In this document: in pieces, positions 54,953 through 63,147 of the stretch
Numbering within the stretch: position 1 is the stretch's first letter
Layout: every line of letters starts with the position of its first letter
Source: CAWAND01 sp963807065
GTDB lineage: Bacteria; Chloroflexota; Anaerolineae; Anaerolineales; E44-bin32
Direction: 5' to 3'
Length of the DNA stretch: 64,000 bases
Assembly (NCBI GenBank): GCA_963807065.1
Contig: CAWDZQ010000004.1
Location: 682,001-746,000 of the forward strand
Translations under genes and position numbers: made by a program
The notes under the pieces: model-generated
The model's input: the letters and a program-made list of their open reading frames with translations, nothing else
What the model was told of the DNA's origin: nothing
Databases searched by the model: none

Positions 54953-55891
54953 CTAAACCAGCGGCGGCCCGTCGACGGGGGTCTTGAAATTGTAGATCCC
55001 GCCTTCTGTTCCCCACGCACGACCACAGGCTGGACACCGCAATCGATCCGTCTCCCCCCGCAGGTCGAGGCCGCCGCAAGCCGGGCAGCGCCATATAAGC
55101 GATTCGGCCAAAGCTGACCCGTCCAACCTGCGGGAGAGGACAAACACGCTTGGGCTCAGCGGCCAGAGTCCCCCGGGCCGCTGGACCAGGGCCTCCAGGC
55201 CCACCAGCAGCCGCAACGGCAGGACCCGCTTCAACAATGCCTGGCGAAACAGCGAGACCGCCAGCCTTCGCTCCACACCAAAGCCAGCCTGTTTCAACCA
55301 TGCCCCCACGGCAGCCGGGTGGAAATCGAAATTTAGGGCGGCAAATTCTACCGTTGAACGTTCAAAGGGATTCCATACCTGGCTCCGTGCGAGCCAGCGC
55401 GCAATCGCCTTCAGGTTACGTTTGTTGGCGTACTCGAGCACAAACTCCCCGGCCGACGCCATCACGCCACCTACCTGCCGCAGCGCCAACGCCGGATCCG
55501 CCATGTGATGCAGCGTCCTAATCATCGTCGCACCGTCAAAAACCGCCGGGCCAAAAGGCAGGCGGTAAACATCGCCTACCACATACACCAAATCCGGCCG
55601 ATCCCCCAACCGACCACGCGCTTGGTCAATCTGGGTCGCCGAATAGTCGAGCAGCACGATCTGCTCGTAACCCTGGTATCGAGCCGTATTCCGTCCGGCC
55701 CCAGCCCCTACCTCGAGCAGGCGCTGGCCACCAGCCGGCAACAGTCGGCTAAGCGCCACTGCCTCTGCCCGATCTTCGTAAGCCCGCTCTCCGCCACCCC
55801 AGAACTGCTCCTGGTAGTCGGAGCCCTCATAGTCGCAAACCGGCGGCCTGTCGCTCAAATTGTCCCCCGTCCCCTCCGACACATGGACCAC
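54953..55891 (-). CDS. SAM-dependent methyltransferase with C-terminal zinc ribbon
   Basis: A 312-aa protein from GTG 55891. Class I methyltransferase core: motif I RLLEVGAGAGRNTARY, then IVLLDYSATQIDQARG, VVGDVYRLPFGPAVFDGA and IRTLHHMADPALALRQ (UbiE-like). The C-terminal ribbon has two CPAC knuckles (RCPACGG, RCPACGRAWG), like Trm112-type modules that guide substrate choice. The substrate is unknown. The gene starts 6 bp from the first parS palindrome. Confidence 0.83.
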   Translation of the reverse strand: MVHVSEGTGDNLSDRPPVCDYEGSDYQEQFWGGGERAYEDRAEAVALSRLLPAGGQRLLEVGAGAGRNTARYQGYEQIVLLDYSATQIDQARGRLGDRPDLVYVVGDVYRLPFGPAVFDGATMIRTLHHMADPALALRQVGGVMASAGEFVLEYANKRNLKAIARWLARSQVWNPFERSTVEFAALNFDFHPAAVGAWLKQAGFGVERRLAVSLFRQALLKRVLPLRLLVGLEALVQRPGGLWPLSPSVFVLSRRLDGSALAESLIWRCPACGGLDLRGETDRLRCPACGRAWGTEGGIYNFKTPVDGPPLV

Positions 55892-55897
55892 CAGCCG

Positions 55898-55911
55898 GTT
55901 TCACGTGAAAC
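55898..55911. promoter_or_regulatory. parS: parS site (ParB/Spo0J binding), copy 1
   Basis: GTTTCACGTGAAAC, the exact 14-bp core of the bacterial parS consensus TGTTTCACGTGAAACA; the flanks read G...A. It lies in the gap between the methyltransferase and GntR genes. Confidence 0.9.
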
Positions 55912-55934
55912 ATCCGACACGTCCCGCGGCACGC

Positions 55935-55948
55935 GTTTCACGTGAAAC
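55935..55948. promoter_or_regulatory. parS: parS site (ParB/Spo0J binding), copy 2
   Basis: A second exact GTTTCACGTGAAAC core, 37 bp from the first centre to centre. Paired parS sites are typical of origin-proximal chromosome regions, where ParB nucleates and SMC loads. Confidence 0.9.
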
Positions 55949-55988
55949 CCCGTCATCCCTCCCCTCCTCACGCCTTCCGCCATCCCCG

Positions 55989-56378
55989 TCACGGTCCAGG
56001 CTCCCCGTATCGCATCCAGGACCGCAATCCGCCAGAGAATTCCCATTGCACCTCGTGCGGACTATAGCCGGCGGCATGCGCCGCCCGCAGGTATTCTCCG
56101 GTCAGGGCTTCAAGCGATGCCGATGCACGCGCGCTCTTGGCTGCCGCACCTTGAACAAACGTCCCTTGTCCCTGGCGGGAGATGATCTCGCCATCCGCTT
56201 CGAGCAAACGATAGGCACGCGCCACGGTGTTAAAGTTCAAGCCCAGCGCCTCGCCCAGTTCGCGAACCGTCGGCAATCGCTGGCCCGGGACATATACCCC
56301 GGCGTGGATGCGATCGCGCAGTTCGCCAGCAATCTGATGATAGAGGGGAAGAGCCTGGTGAGGGTCAATAGAAATCAT
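55989..56378 (-). CDS. GntR-family (YtrA-like) transcriptional regulator
   Basis: A 129-aa protein. Winged helix: LPLYHQIAGELRDRIHAGVY, PGQRLPTVRELGEALGLN, NTVARAYRLLEADGEI and ISRQGQGTFV, all hallmark GntR. The short C-terminal helical part without a ligand domain places it in the YtrA subgroup, which often represses ABC transporters. The ECF transporter genes follow about 75 bp away on the same strand and could be its target; this is inference. Confidence 0.9.
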   Translation of the reverse strand: MISIDPHQALPLYHQIAGELRDRIHAGVYVPGQRLPTVRELGEALGLNFNTVARAYRLLEADGEIISRQGQGTFVQGAAAKSARASASLEALTGEYLRAAHAAGYSPHEVQWEFSGGLRSWMRYGEPGP

Positions 56379-56452
56379 GCCGCCGCCGTAAGAAGATCGT
56401 CGCTTGTATCATTGTATACCAACTTCACTTATGAGGCAACCGGTGGGCGGTT

Positions 56453-57259
56453 TCACCACCAACCTAACGGCTTGGCGCCGATCCCGAACCCGTAGCGGAG
56501 CGCCAGCCAGGTCGTCGTGCCAGCCAGAATCACTGCCAGATAAACCCCGTCCAGCCGGCGAAACCGCAGGGGGTGCCAATCCGTTCTGGTGACCCCGCTC
56601 GCCCCCAAGCCGCGAGCCTCCAGAGCCAGAGCCACGTCCTGGCTGCTGCGAAATCCGCTGATCACCATGGCGACAAACACCGGCATTAAGGCCCGCACTC
56701 GGCGCAAGCCTGCCGTAAACTCCAGCACCAGACCCCGCGCCTGCTGCGCATCGAGGATGCTTAGAAAGGAACGTTGGAGCAGGGGGATGTAGCGCATCGC
56801 CAGGGCCAGCGTCAGGCCCCAGTTGTAGGGCAGGCCCAGGCGCACCAGGCTCTGGATCATCGCCGACGGACGGGTGGTGTGGAGCCATAGAAAGACCAGC
56901 AGCCCCACCGCCAACAGACGGAGGCCGAGCGCCGCCCCCCCGGCAAGTCCGCCGTCCGTCAAGCGCAGCCACCCCCAGGCAACAAGGACCTGGCCCTGCG
57001 GCGCCAACACTCCCCTGAGGACCGTCATGAACAGGCTGATGGGCAGAAGCACCCGTAGCACCCCCGTGATGCTGGAAGTGGAGAGCCTGGCGGAACGGTA
57101 GGCGGCGATCACGATCAGCAGCCCGGCCAATTCGAGAGCCGCATTGTGCAGGCTGAGGAAAAACACCAATCCGCTGACCACTACGGCCAGTTTGACGCGG
57201 GCGTCAGCTGCGTGGATCCACAACTCCCGCGCCACGTACCAATCCGGCGCGGCCGTCAT
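56453..57259 (-). CDS. ecfT: ECF transporter transmembrane component EcfT
   Basis: A 268-aa membrane coupling subunit of an energy-coupling-factor vitamin/cofactor importer. About five membrane helices plus the two Ala-Arg-Gly coupling motifs, AQQARGL and LEARGLGASG, which dock in the ATPases. The start overlaps the upstream ATPase gene stop (ATGA). It is the last gene of the A'-A-T set, with the S component upstream. Confidence 0.92.
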   Translation of the reverse strand: MTAAPDWYVARELWIHAADARVKLAVVVSGLVFFLSLHNAALELAGLLIVIAAYRSARLSTSSITGVLRVLLPISLFMTVLRGVLAPQGQVLVAWGWLRLTDGGLAGGAALGLRLLAVGLLVFLWLHTTRPSAMIQSLVRLGLPYNWGLTLALAMRYIPLLQRSFLSILDAQQARGLVLEFTAGLRRVRALMPVFVAMVISGFRSSQDVALALEARGLGASGVTRTDWHPLRFRRLDGVYLAVILAGTTTWLALRYGFGIGAKPLGWW

Positions 57260-58119
57260 GCGTCCCTCTCCATGCCCATGCCGCGCATGGATCGGTAGGC
57301 CATGCAGAAGGAGGCCACATCCAGCGGAAGCTCGGCATCTGGCATGCCGACGCGCTGGGCCAGGCGGCCGACGGGTGGCAGGCTCAGCCCGGTGGAAGCG
57401 ATCAGGTCAGCCTGGGAGAGCACGGTACGGGCGGGGCCTTGCGCCACGAGGGTCCCGTTCTGCAGCACGGCGCACTGAGGAATGTAATCCGCCACCAGGC
57501 GCACATCGTGGGTAATCACGATCACCGTGCGTCCCCGGTGATTGTAGTTGGCCAGCATCACCATTAGTTCGATGACGCTTCGACGATCCAGCCCGCTGGT
57601 CGGCTCGTCCAGGATCAGCGCTTCGGGCCGCATGGCCAGGACCGAAGCCAGCGCCACCTTGCGCCGCGTGCCGTAACCCAACATGGCGGGGGGCATATCG
57701 GCCTGATCCACCAGCCCGAACGCCTCCAAACTCTCATCAACCCGTTCATCGATCTCGGCCTTCGTCAATCCTTGGTTTCGAGGTCCAAAGGCGATTTCTT
57801 CGCGCGTCGTCCCGGCGAAGATCTGGTGGTCTGGATTCTGGAATACGTAGCCCACCTGGTGGGCCAGTTCGCCGATGCCCTGCCCTTCGGCTTCCCGCCC
57901 ACCGACGAGTACTTGGCCGCTGCTTGGCCGCAGCAACCCGTTAAAGTGCTTGGCCAACGTGGTCTTACCGGCGCCGTTCTGTCCCAGGAGCGCCAGATAC
58001 TGGCCGCGTTCGACGCTCAGATTGACGCGCGAAAGGGCCGGCGGACGATCCGGGTAGGCGAAGGTTAGATCTACCGCCTCCAGGCGCAAGCCGGTCCCAC
58101 TCTCGGCTTCAGCGTGCAC
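57256..58119 (-). CDS. ECF transporter ATPase, EcfA-type, with altered signature
   Basis: A 287-aa ABC ATPase. Walker A LLGQNGAGKTT (residues 44-54), Q-loop GYVFQNPDHQIFAG, Walker B EALILDEPTSGLD and the H-loop in VIVITHDVRL are intact. The ABC signature reads MLGYGTRRKVALASVLAM where LSGG(Q/E)xxRVAIA is expected, so this subunit's signature is degenerate. ECF modules use two ATPases, so the other one could supply a good signature. Its start overlaps the neighbouring ATPase by 11 bp. Confidence 0.9.
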   Translation of the reverse strand: MHAEAESGTGLRLEAVDLTFAYPDRPPALSRVNLSVERGQYLALLGQNGAGKTTLAKHFNGLLRPSSGQVLVGGREAEGQGIGELAHQVGYVFQNPDHQIFAGTTREEIAFGPRNQGLTKAEIDERVDESLEAFGLVDQADMPPAMLGYGTRRKVALASVLAMRPEALILDEPTSGLDRRSVIELMVMLANYNHRGRTVIVITHDVRLVADYIPQCAVLQNGTLVAQGPARTVLSQADLIASTGLSLPPVGRLAQRVGMPDAELPLDVASFCMAYRSMRGMGMERDA

Positions 58120-58972
58120 CAGCCAGGTCCTCCTTCAGCTGCCGCGCCGCCTCATCCAATCGGGTGAAGCCGAAACCTGTGCCCAAGCGTCGGTTCAAGC
58201 TGGCCGCCAACTCACTCAACTGGGGAGGACCCACCCCCAGCCCCAAAAGTGTCTCCGGGTCTCCCAGGATCGATTCTGGAGGACCGACCAGCGCCACCCG
58301 CCCGCCGGAGAGCACGACAACTCGGTCCACTAATTCCGCCAGCCAATCGGCGTCCTGTTCGACCACAAAGATGGTTCTGCCCGAGTCGCGCGCCATGCCG
58401 GCAACCAGGCTTTGAATCTCGCGCTTACCCCGGGGGTCCAGGTGGGCCGTGGGTTCATCCAGAACCAAAACCTCTGGGGACATGGACAACACAGCCGCGA
58501 TGGCCAGCCTCTGCTTCTCGCCCCCGGAGAGTTCGTAAGGGGACCTGTGCCGATCATCGATGAGGCCGACCGTGGCCAGCGCCCAATCGACCCGGTCTCC
58601 GATCTCTTCGGGCGGCAGACCGCAGTTCTCCGGTCCAAAGGCCACCTCTTCTTCCACCGTCAGATTAAAAAGCTGACTTTCCGAGTCCTGAAACACCATG
58701 CCGACCCGCTGGGCGAGGTCAGCTACGGAGGTCGACCTGGCTTCCATTCCCAACACGGTCACCCGGCCGCGCACGATCCCGCCGGTGAGTTGGGGCACAA
58801 TGCCCACGATCGCCTGGCACAGGGTCGATTTCCCCACCCCCGTCGGACCCATCACCCCAACGCAGCTTCCGGCCTCCACGGTCAAATCCACGCCTCGGAG
58901 GACCCACTCCGGTTCGTCCCTGCCCAGTGGGGGGTAGGCATAGTGGAAGTCCTGGATGTCTATGCTTGGCAT
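58109..58972 (-). CDS. ECF transporter ATPase, second EcfA-type subunit
   Basis: A 287-aa ABC ATPase. Walker A VMGPTGVGKST (40-50), Q-loop GMVFQDSESQLFNLTVEEE (the ESQLF feature is typical of ECF ATPases), normal signature LSGGEKQRLAIAAVLSM, Walker B EVLVLDEPTAHLDP and H-loop IFVVEQDADW, in which the usual His is replaced by Gln-Asp. It heads the A'-A-T overlap set, and the S component lies 60 bp upstream. Confidence 0.9.
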   Translation of the reverse strand: MPSIDIQDFHYAYPPLGRDEPEWVLRGVDLTVEAGSCVGVMGPTGVGKSTLCQAIVGIVPQLTGGIVRGRVTVLGMEARSTSVADLAQRVGMVFQDSESQLFNLTVEEEVAFGPENCGLPPEEIGDRVDWALATVGLIDDRHRSPYELSGGEKQRLAIAAVLSMSPEVLVLDEPTAHLDPRGKREIQSLVAGMARDSGRTIFVVEQDADWLAELVDRVVVLSGGRVALVGPPESILGDPETLLGLGVGPPQLSELAASLNRRLGTGFGFTRLDEAARQLKEDLAGAR

Positions 58973-59032
58973 CTAATGGGCGTTCCGATCAGTTAATCTG
59001 GCGCCGCGGCGCGTCTGGGCCGCGGCCATGGG

Positions 59033-59569
59033 TCAATCCTTGGGGACGTCCTGTTCCTCGAACGTAACATCCGCCATCAGCACGTCCAACTGAGGATACG
59101 CACGCTTGACCAGTTGGTAGAGCAGAAGACCAAACACGCCAAGTGCCACCTGCAAGAGGTTGATCGGCACTTCGGCGGCAGCCGCCGCCGCGCCGTACTG
59201 ATAGATCGTCGCTTCACCGACATAGTAAAGGGCCACCAAGGCCAGTCCCCCCAGGATCCAGCCCAAAATCTTCAACCGCCAACTCCGCCGCCAGCCCCAC
59301 CATCCCACCAGCAAACCAAGGCTCCCGTGGGCGAGCAGGGTCAACGGGGCGAAGGTACCGTACCCCAACATCAGATCGGACAACGCCGCGCCCACGCCCG
59401 ACGCGACACCTCCCACGATGGGGCCAAACGCCACCGCCACGAAGACTTCGGCGACCGCTCCAGGGTGGGTATAGCCCCCGGTGATCGGGATCGGGATCGG
59501 CACGCTGTACACCACCGCTGCCACCAGGGCGATGCTCACGGCCACAATGCTGATCATCCGCGCTCTCAT
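59033..59569 (-). CDS. ECF transporter substrate-binding (S) component
   Basis: A 178-aa hydrophobic protein with about five to six membrane helices. The glycine/alanine-rich core GPIVGGVASGVGAALSDLMLGYGTFAPLTLLAHGSLGLLVG matches the general ECF S-component pattern. The ligand cannot be deduced; no TPP, FMN, cobalamin or preQ1 riboswitch is seen upstream. The start ATG is preceded by an excellent CAGGAGGAGG. It probably supplies ligand recognition to the adjacent A/A'/T module. The 253 bp upstream hold no other gene. Confidence 0.82.
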   Translation of the reverse strand: MRARMISIVAVSIALVAAVVYSVPIPIPITGGYTHPGAVAEVFVAVAFGPIVGGVASGVGAALSDLMLGYGTFAPLTLLAHGSLGLLVGWWGWRRSWRLKILGWILGGLALVALYYVGEATIYQYGAAAAAAEVPINLLQVALGVFGLLLYQLVKRAYPQLDVLMADVTFEEQDVPKD

Positions 59570-59822
59570 CTACCGCTTCCTCCTCCTGAACGGTCCATCA
59601 CCCACCCCCTCGTGTTTTTACCCCGCAAGGCCCTATTTTACGTCCTAGTCGACCTCGCCGCCGAACCGACCCCTATTGTGTGAAGTGTTCCCCTTGATCA
59701 ATGGCCCACTACCTGCGCACATGGTAGAATCGGGCTCACCCTAGTCTAACTGCAGCCATGGACGCCAAATTCTGAACCAATCAGAGTCGACAGCGGCCAC
59801 GGCATGGAATCTTACGGAGTGC

Positions 59823-60809
59823 ATGGCCAATTCTACCCAAGTAAGACCGTTTGACTGGCGAGATCTTCCCTTGCTTCATCGGGTTCGACGCGAGGGATTG
59901 TGCTTCCATTCACAAATGGCCTTCACTCGCGGCCCCCAGCCGCTCCAAAACGCCCTGCTTGATAGTCTCACCCCGGGCCGAAGCGAATGCACCGTGGTGG
60001 TGCGCGACCATCACGACGGCACCCCAGACCTGATCGGACAGGTGAGCCATCCCTATCAGTCGCGAGTAGCCCGTCTGACCTTTGTCGGCCCCGCCGAAGC
60101 GCTGCAGTCGCCTGGCGGCACATATCTACTGGACGCGTTGGTGCACTCCGTCGGCCGCCGAGGGGCGCACAACCTGGTGGCCGAAGTGGACGAACACAGT
60201 CCAGCCTTCGAAAGCTTGCGCGTCGCCGGATTTGCCATCTATGCTCGCCAACGCATTTGGCAATGGCTCACGGATGACTTGCCTGCGCCATCGCCAGACC
60301 AGGGCAGATGGGCACCCGAACGCAGCGACGACCAGCCAGCTATCGCCGCGCTGTACCAGAATCTGGTGCCGGCCCTGGTGCAGCAGGTCGAGCCCGATCC
60401 CTCCTCCGTGCGCAACGGGCTCGTCTTCTATCAGGACGGCGAACTCCTGGGCTACGCCGATATTGACAAAGGGCATCACGGGGTTTGGCTCCACCCCTTC
60501 ATCCACCCCGCCATCGAAGAATCGGAAACCATGATCCTGGAACTGCTCCACGCTGTCTCTGCCGACCAAGACCGGCCGGTGTTCTTGTGTGTCCGTTCCT
60601 ATCAGGGTTGGATGAACACCAAGCTGGGGCGCATGGGCATCAGTCAATGGACCGATCAGGCGGTGATGGTGAAACGCCTGGCGGCCCGGGTCCGACGCCC
60701 AGTCCATTCCCCGATCAGTGCCTTCGAAGGGACGCGTCCCGAACCGACGGCGCCCTATGCGCCCGTCATCGAGCACCGCCCCCCATCCCACACTCAAGAG
60801 ACTCCATGA
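59823..60809 (+). CDS. GNAT-family acetyltransferase-like protein
   Basis: A 328-aa protein with a GNAT N-terminal half: VRPFDWRDLPLLHRVRREG, GTYLLDALVHSVGRRGAHNLVAEV and FESLRVAGFAIYARQ. A second half is probably a degenerate GNAT domain (EESETMILELLHAV, then LGRMGISQWTDQAVMVKRL). The substrate is unknown. The TGA overlaps the ATG of the next gene (ATGA), so the two are coupled. Confidence 0.78.
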   Translation: MANSTQVRPFDWRDLPLLHRVRREGLCFHSQMAFTRGPQPLQNALLDSLTPGRSECTVVVRDHHDGTPDLIGQVSHPYQSRVARLTFVGPAEALQSPGGTYLLDALVHSVGRRGAHNLVAEVDEHSPAFESLRVAGFAIYARQRIWQWLTDDLPAPSPDQGRWAPERSDDQPAIAALYQNLVPALVQQVEPDPSSVRNGLVFYQDGELLGYADIDKGHHGVWLHPFIHPAIEESETMILELLHAVSADQDRPVFLCVRSYQGWMNTKLGRMGISQWTDQAVMVKRLAARVRRPVHSPISAFEGTRPEPTAPYAPVIEHRPPSHTQETP

Positions 60810-62401
60810 CCGGACGCCGCATCACCGACGACCTTGAAGCCATGCTCGGCGTCCTGCCCAGCGAGATAACCCAAAAGCTACGGTCGGTCGACCGCCAGGA
60901 CGAGCTGCTGGAGGTGATTCTCGATTTGGGCCGCGTGCCGACGGCGCGCTACACAGACGCCGAGGTCGTGCTCTCACAAAATGAGGTCACACACGAAGAC
61001 ATCGACTACGTCGTGCTTCGAATCGGCGAATTCGATGCCGACAACCGGGCCGGGATGGAGCGGACCCTGCACCGCATTTCCGCCATCCGCAACCGGCACG
61101 CGCGTATTGTCGGTCTCACCTGTCGCGTAGGCCGAGCCGTCTACGGCACAATCGACATCATCCAAGACATCATCTCCAACGGCCAGAGCGTGCTGCTGCT
61201 TGGCCGACCCGGTGTGGGCAAGACCACGATGCTTCGCGAAGCGGCTCGGATCCTGGCCGAGGACAAGCGCGTGGTGATCGTCGACACTTCCAACGAAATC
61301 GCCGGCGACGGCGATGTGCCTCATCCGGCGATCGGCCGGGCACGGCGGATGCAGGTGAGCGAACCCAGCTTGCAACACGAGGTCATGATCGAAGCGGTGG
61401 AAAATCACAATCCGGAAGTTATCGTCATCGACGAGATCGGCCGCGAGTTGGAAGCTATTGCCGCCCGAACCATCGCCGAACGTGGGGTGCAGCTTATCGG
61501 CACCGCCCACGGAAATACGCTCGAGAACCTGCTGTTGAACCCCACGCTCTCCGACCTGGTGGGCGGGATCGAATCCGTGACACTGTCCGACGAAGAGGCC
61601 CGTCGCAGGGGCACCCAGAAGACGGTTCTCGAACGACGCGCCGCCCCGACCTTTGACGTCCTGATTGAAATCCAGGCGCGTGAGCAGCTGGCAGTCCATC
61701 ACGACGTCGCTTCGGCCGTGGATGCGATGCTGCGCGGCCGCCCGCAGCCTGCCGAGCTTCGCTCGCGATCATCTGAGGGGGAGATCCAAATCCAAACTCC
61801 CGCCTCGCCCGCCGCCTCCCAGCGGCCCGGCCAGGTGGGTTATCGGCGACAGGCCGCCATTCCCTCGACCACGACCAACGGCGGCGAAGGATCGCTACCC
61901 TTCTCGCCTACTCCGCCCAGGATGCCCGGCTCGTCGGTCTCCACGGCCAAGGTCTACGCGTACGGCGTGGCGCGCAATCGTCTGCGCACGGCTGCCAAAC
62001 GGCTCGGCGTACCGGCCAACCTGGTGGACAATTTGAGCGACGCCGACGCCATGGTCACCCTGCGCTCCTACTACCGCCGCCGCCTTAAAGTCATTGCCGA
62101 CGCCGAGGCCCGGCGGATCCCCATCTATGTGCTGCGATCGAACACCAGCGGGCAGATGGAGAGCTTCCTGACCGACCTGTTCAACCTGCACAGCATGTCC
62201 GAGGATCCTTCGCTGCAGCAGGCCATGAGCGAGACGCAGGACGCCATCCAGGCGGTCCTCAATGGGGCGCGCTCGGTCGACCTGAACCCGGCGTCCTCCT
62301 ACGTCAGACGCCTCCAGCACCAGATGGCCCGCCAGGCCGATTTGATCTCGCATTCGTACGGCAAGGAACCCCGTCGACGCGTCAGGATCTTTCGCGAGTG
62401 A
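60806..62401 (+). CDS. Ycf45/SpoIIIAA-type AAA ATPase with R3H-like C-terminus
   Basis: A 531-aa protein. The N-terminal AAA core is like SpoIIIAA/Ycf45: CRVGRAVYGTIDIIQDII, Walker A LLGRPGVGKTTMLREAA, Walker B EVIVIDEIGRELEA, and sensor LIGTAHGNTLENLLLNP. After a Ser/Pro linker, the C-terminus has an R3H-like single-strand nucleic-acid-binding part (YYRRRLKVIADAEARRIP). The role is unknown; nucleic-acid remodelling is plausible. It starts at ATG 60806, overlapping the GNAT stop, and ends overlapping the tmk GTG. Confidence 0.87.
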   Translation: MTGRRITDDLEAMLGVLPSEITQKLRSVDRQDELLEVILDLGRVPTARYTDAEVVLSQNEVTHEDIDYVVLRIGEFDADNRAGMERTLHRISAIRNRHARIVGLTCRVGRAVYGTIDIIQDIISNGQSVLLLGRPGVGKTTMLREAARILAEDKRVVIVDTSNEIAGDGDVPHPAIGRARRMQVSEPSLQHEVMIEAVENHNPEVIVIDEIGRELEAIAARTIAERGVQLIGTAHGNTLENLLLNPTLSDLVGGIESVTLSDEEARRRGTQKTVLERRAAPTFDVLIEIQAREQLAVHHDVASAVDAMLRGRPQPAELRSRSSEGEIQIQTPASPAASQRPGQVGYRRQAAIPSTTTNGGEGSLPFSPTPPRMPGSSVSTAKVYAYGVARNRLRTAAKRLGVPANLVDNLSDADAMVTLRSYYRRRLKVIADAEARRIPIYVLRSNTSGQMESFLTDLFNLHSMSEDPSLQQAMSETQDAIQAVLNGARSVDLNPASSYVRRLQHQMARQADLISHSYGKEPRRRVRIFRE

Positions 62402-63042
62402 GCCTGTTCATCACCCTCGAGGGTCCGGACGGTTCCGGCAAGACACTGCAATCCAAGCGTCTGACCGAGCATCTGCGTTCACAGGCACTGGACGTGGTGA
62501 TGACGCGAGAGCCGGGGGGCACCGAGATCGGCGACCAGATTCGTCAGGTGATTATGTCGCTTGACAACCGCCGGATGGACCCCCGCACCGAGTTCCTGCT
62601 CTTCACCGCTTCGCGCGCCCAATTGGTCAAGGAAGTCATCCGGCCCCATCTCATGGCCGGCGGAGTGGTCGTCTCCGACCGCTTTTATGACTCGTCGATA
62701 GCCTATCAAGGCCATGGTCACGGCCTTCCACTGCAAGATCTTCGAGTCATCACGGAGTTCGCCACTGGCGGGCTGGTGCCCGACTTGACCTTGTTGATCG
62801 ATTTGTCCGCCGAAGCTGGGTTGGCCCGACGCAAGTCCGGCGGGACCTGGAATCGGATGGAAGCCTACGATCTGGAGTTTCACCGGCGCGTACGGGCCGC
62901 CTACCGGGAGATGGCTCTCGCCGAGCCCGACCGCTGGCGAACTTTCGACGGCGACCGAAGCCAGGACGACATTCAGGCCGATCTTCAGGCAGCCGTGGAG
63001 GCTTTCGTCGCCGAGCGCTCCGCGTCGTCACCGCCCCCTTGA
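62398..63042 (+). CDS. tmk: Thymidylate kinase
   Basis: A 214-aa enzyme converting dTMP to dTDP in the cytosol. P-loop LEGPDGSGKTLQSKRL, the diagnostic TREPGGTEIGDQIR, the DR(Y/F) motif SDRFYDSSIAYQG, and a LID with Arg-rich ARRKSGG. GTG start 62398 overlaps the TGA of the R3H ATPase gene (GTGA), indicating coupled translation. Confidence 0.95.
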   Translation: MSLFITLEGPDGSGKTLQSKRLTEHLRSQALDVVMTREPGGTEIGDQIRQVIMSLDNRRMDPRTEFLLFTASRAQLVKEVIRPHLMAGGVVVSDRFYDSSIAYQGHGHGLPLQDLRVITEFATGGLVPDLTLLIDLSAEAGLARRKSGGTWNRMEAYDLEFHRRVRAAYREMALAEPDRWRTFDGDRSQDDIQADLQAAVEAFVAERSASSPPP

Positions 63043-63147
63043 CGCGTGTGCTAAGCTAATCTCGATATGCGCGGAACGCCGACCGCCGGACAGGTCGTCC
63101 ACCCGACTTCATCCACATCAAGCCTCGGCCCCAAACAGGAGCGAAGC

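Noticed and set aside
59570..59822. Vitamin riboswitch upstream of the ECF S component
   Set aside because: No TPP, FMN, cobalamin, folate or preQ1 consensus blocks could be seen in either orientation.
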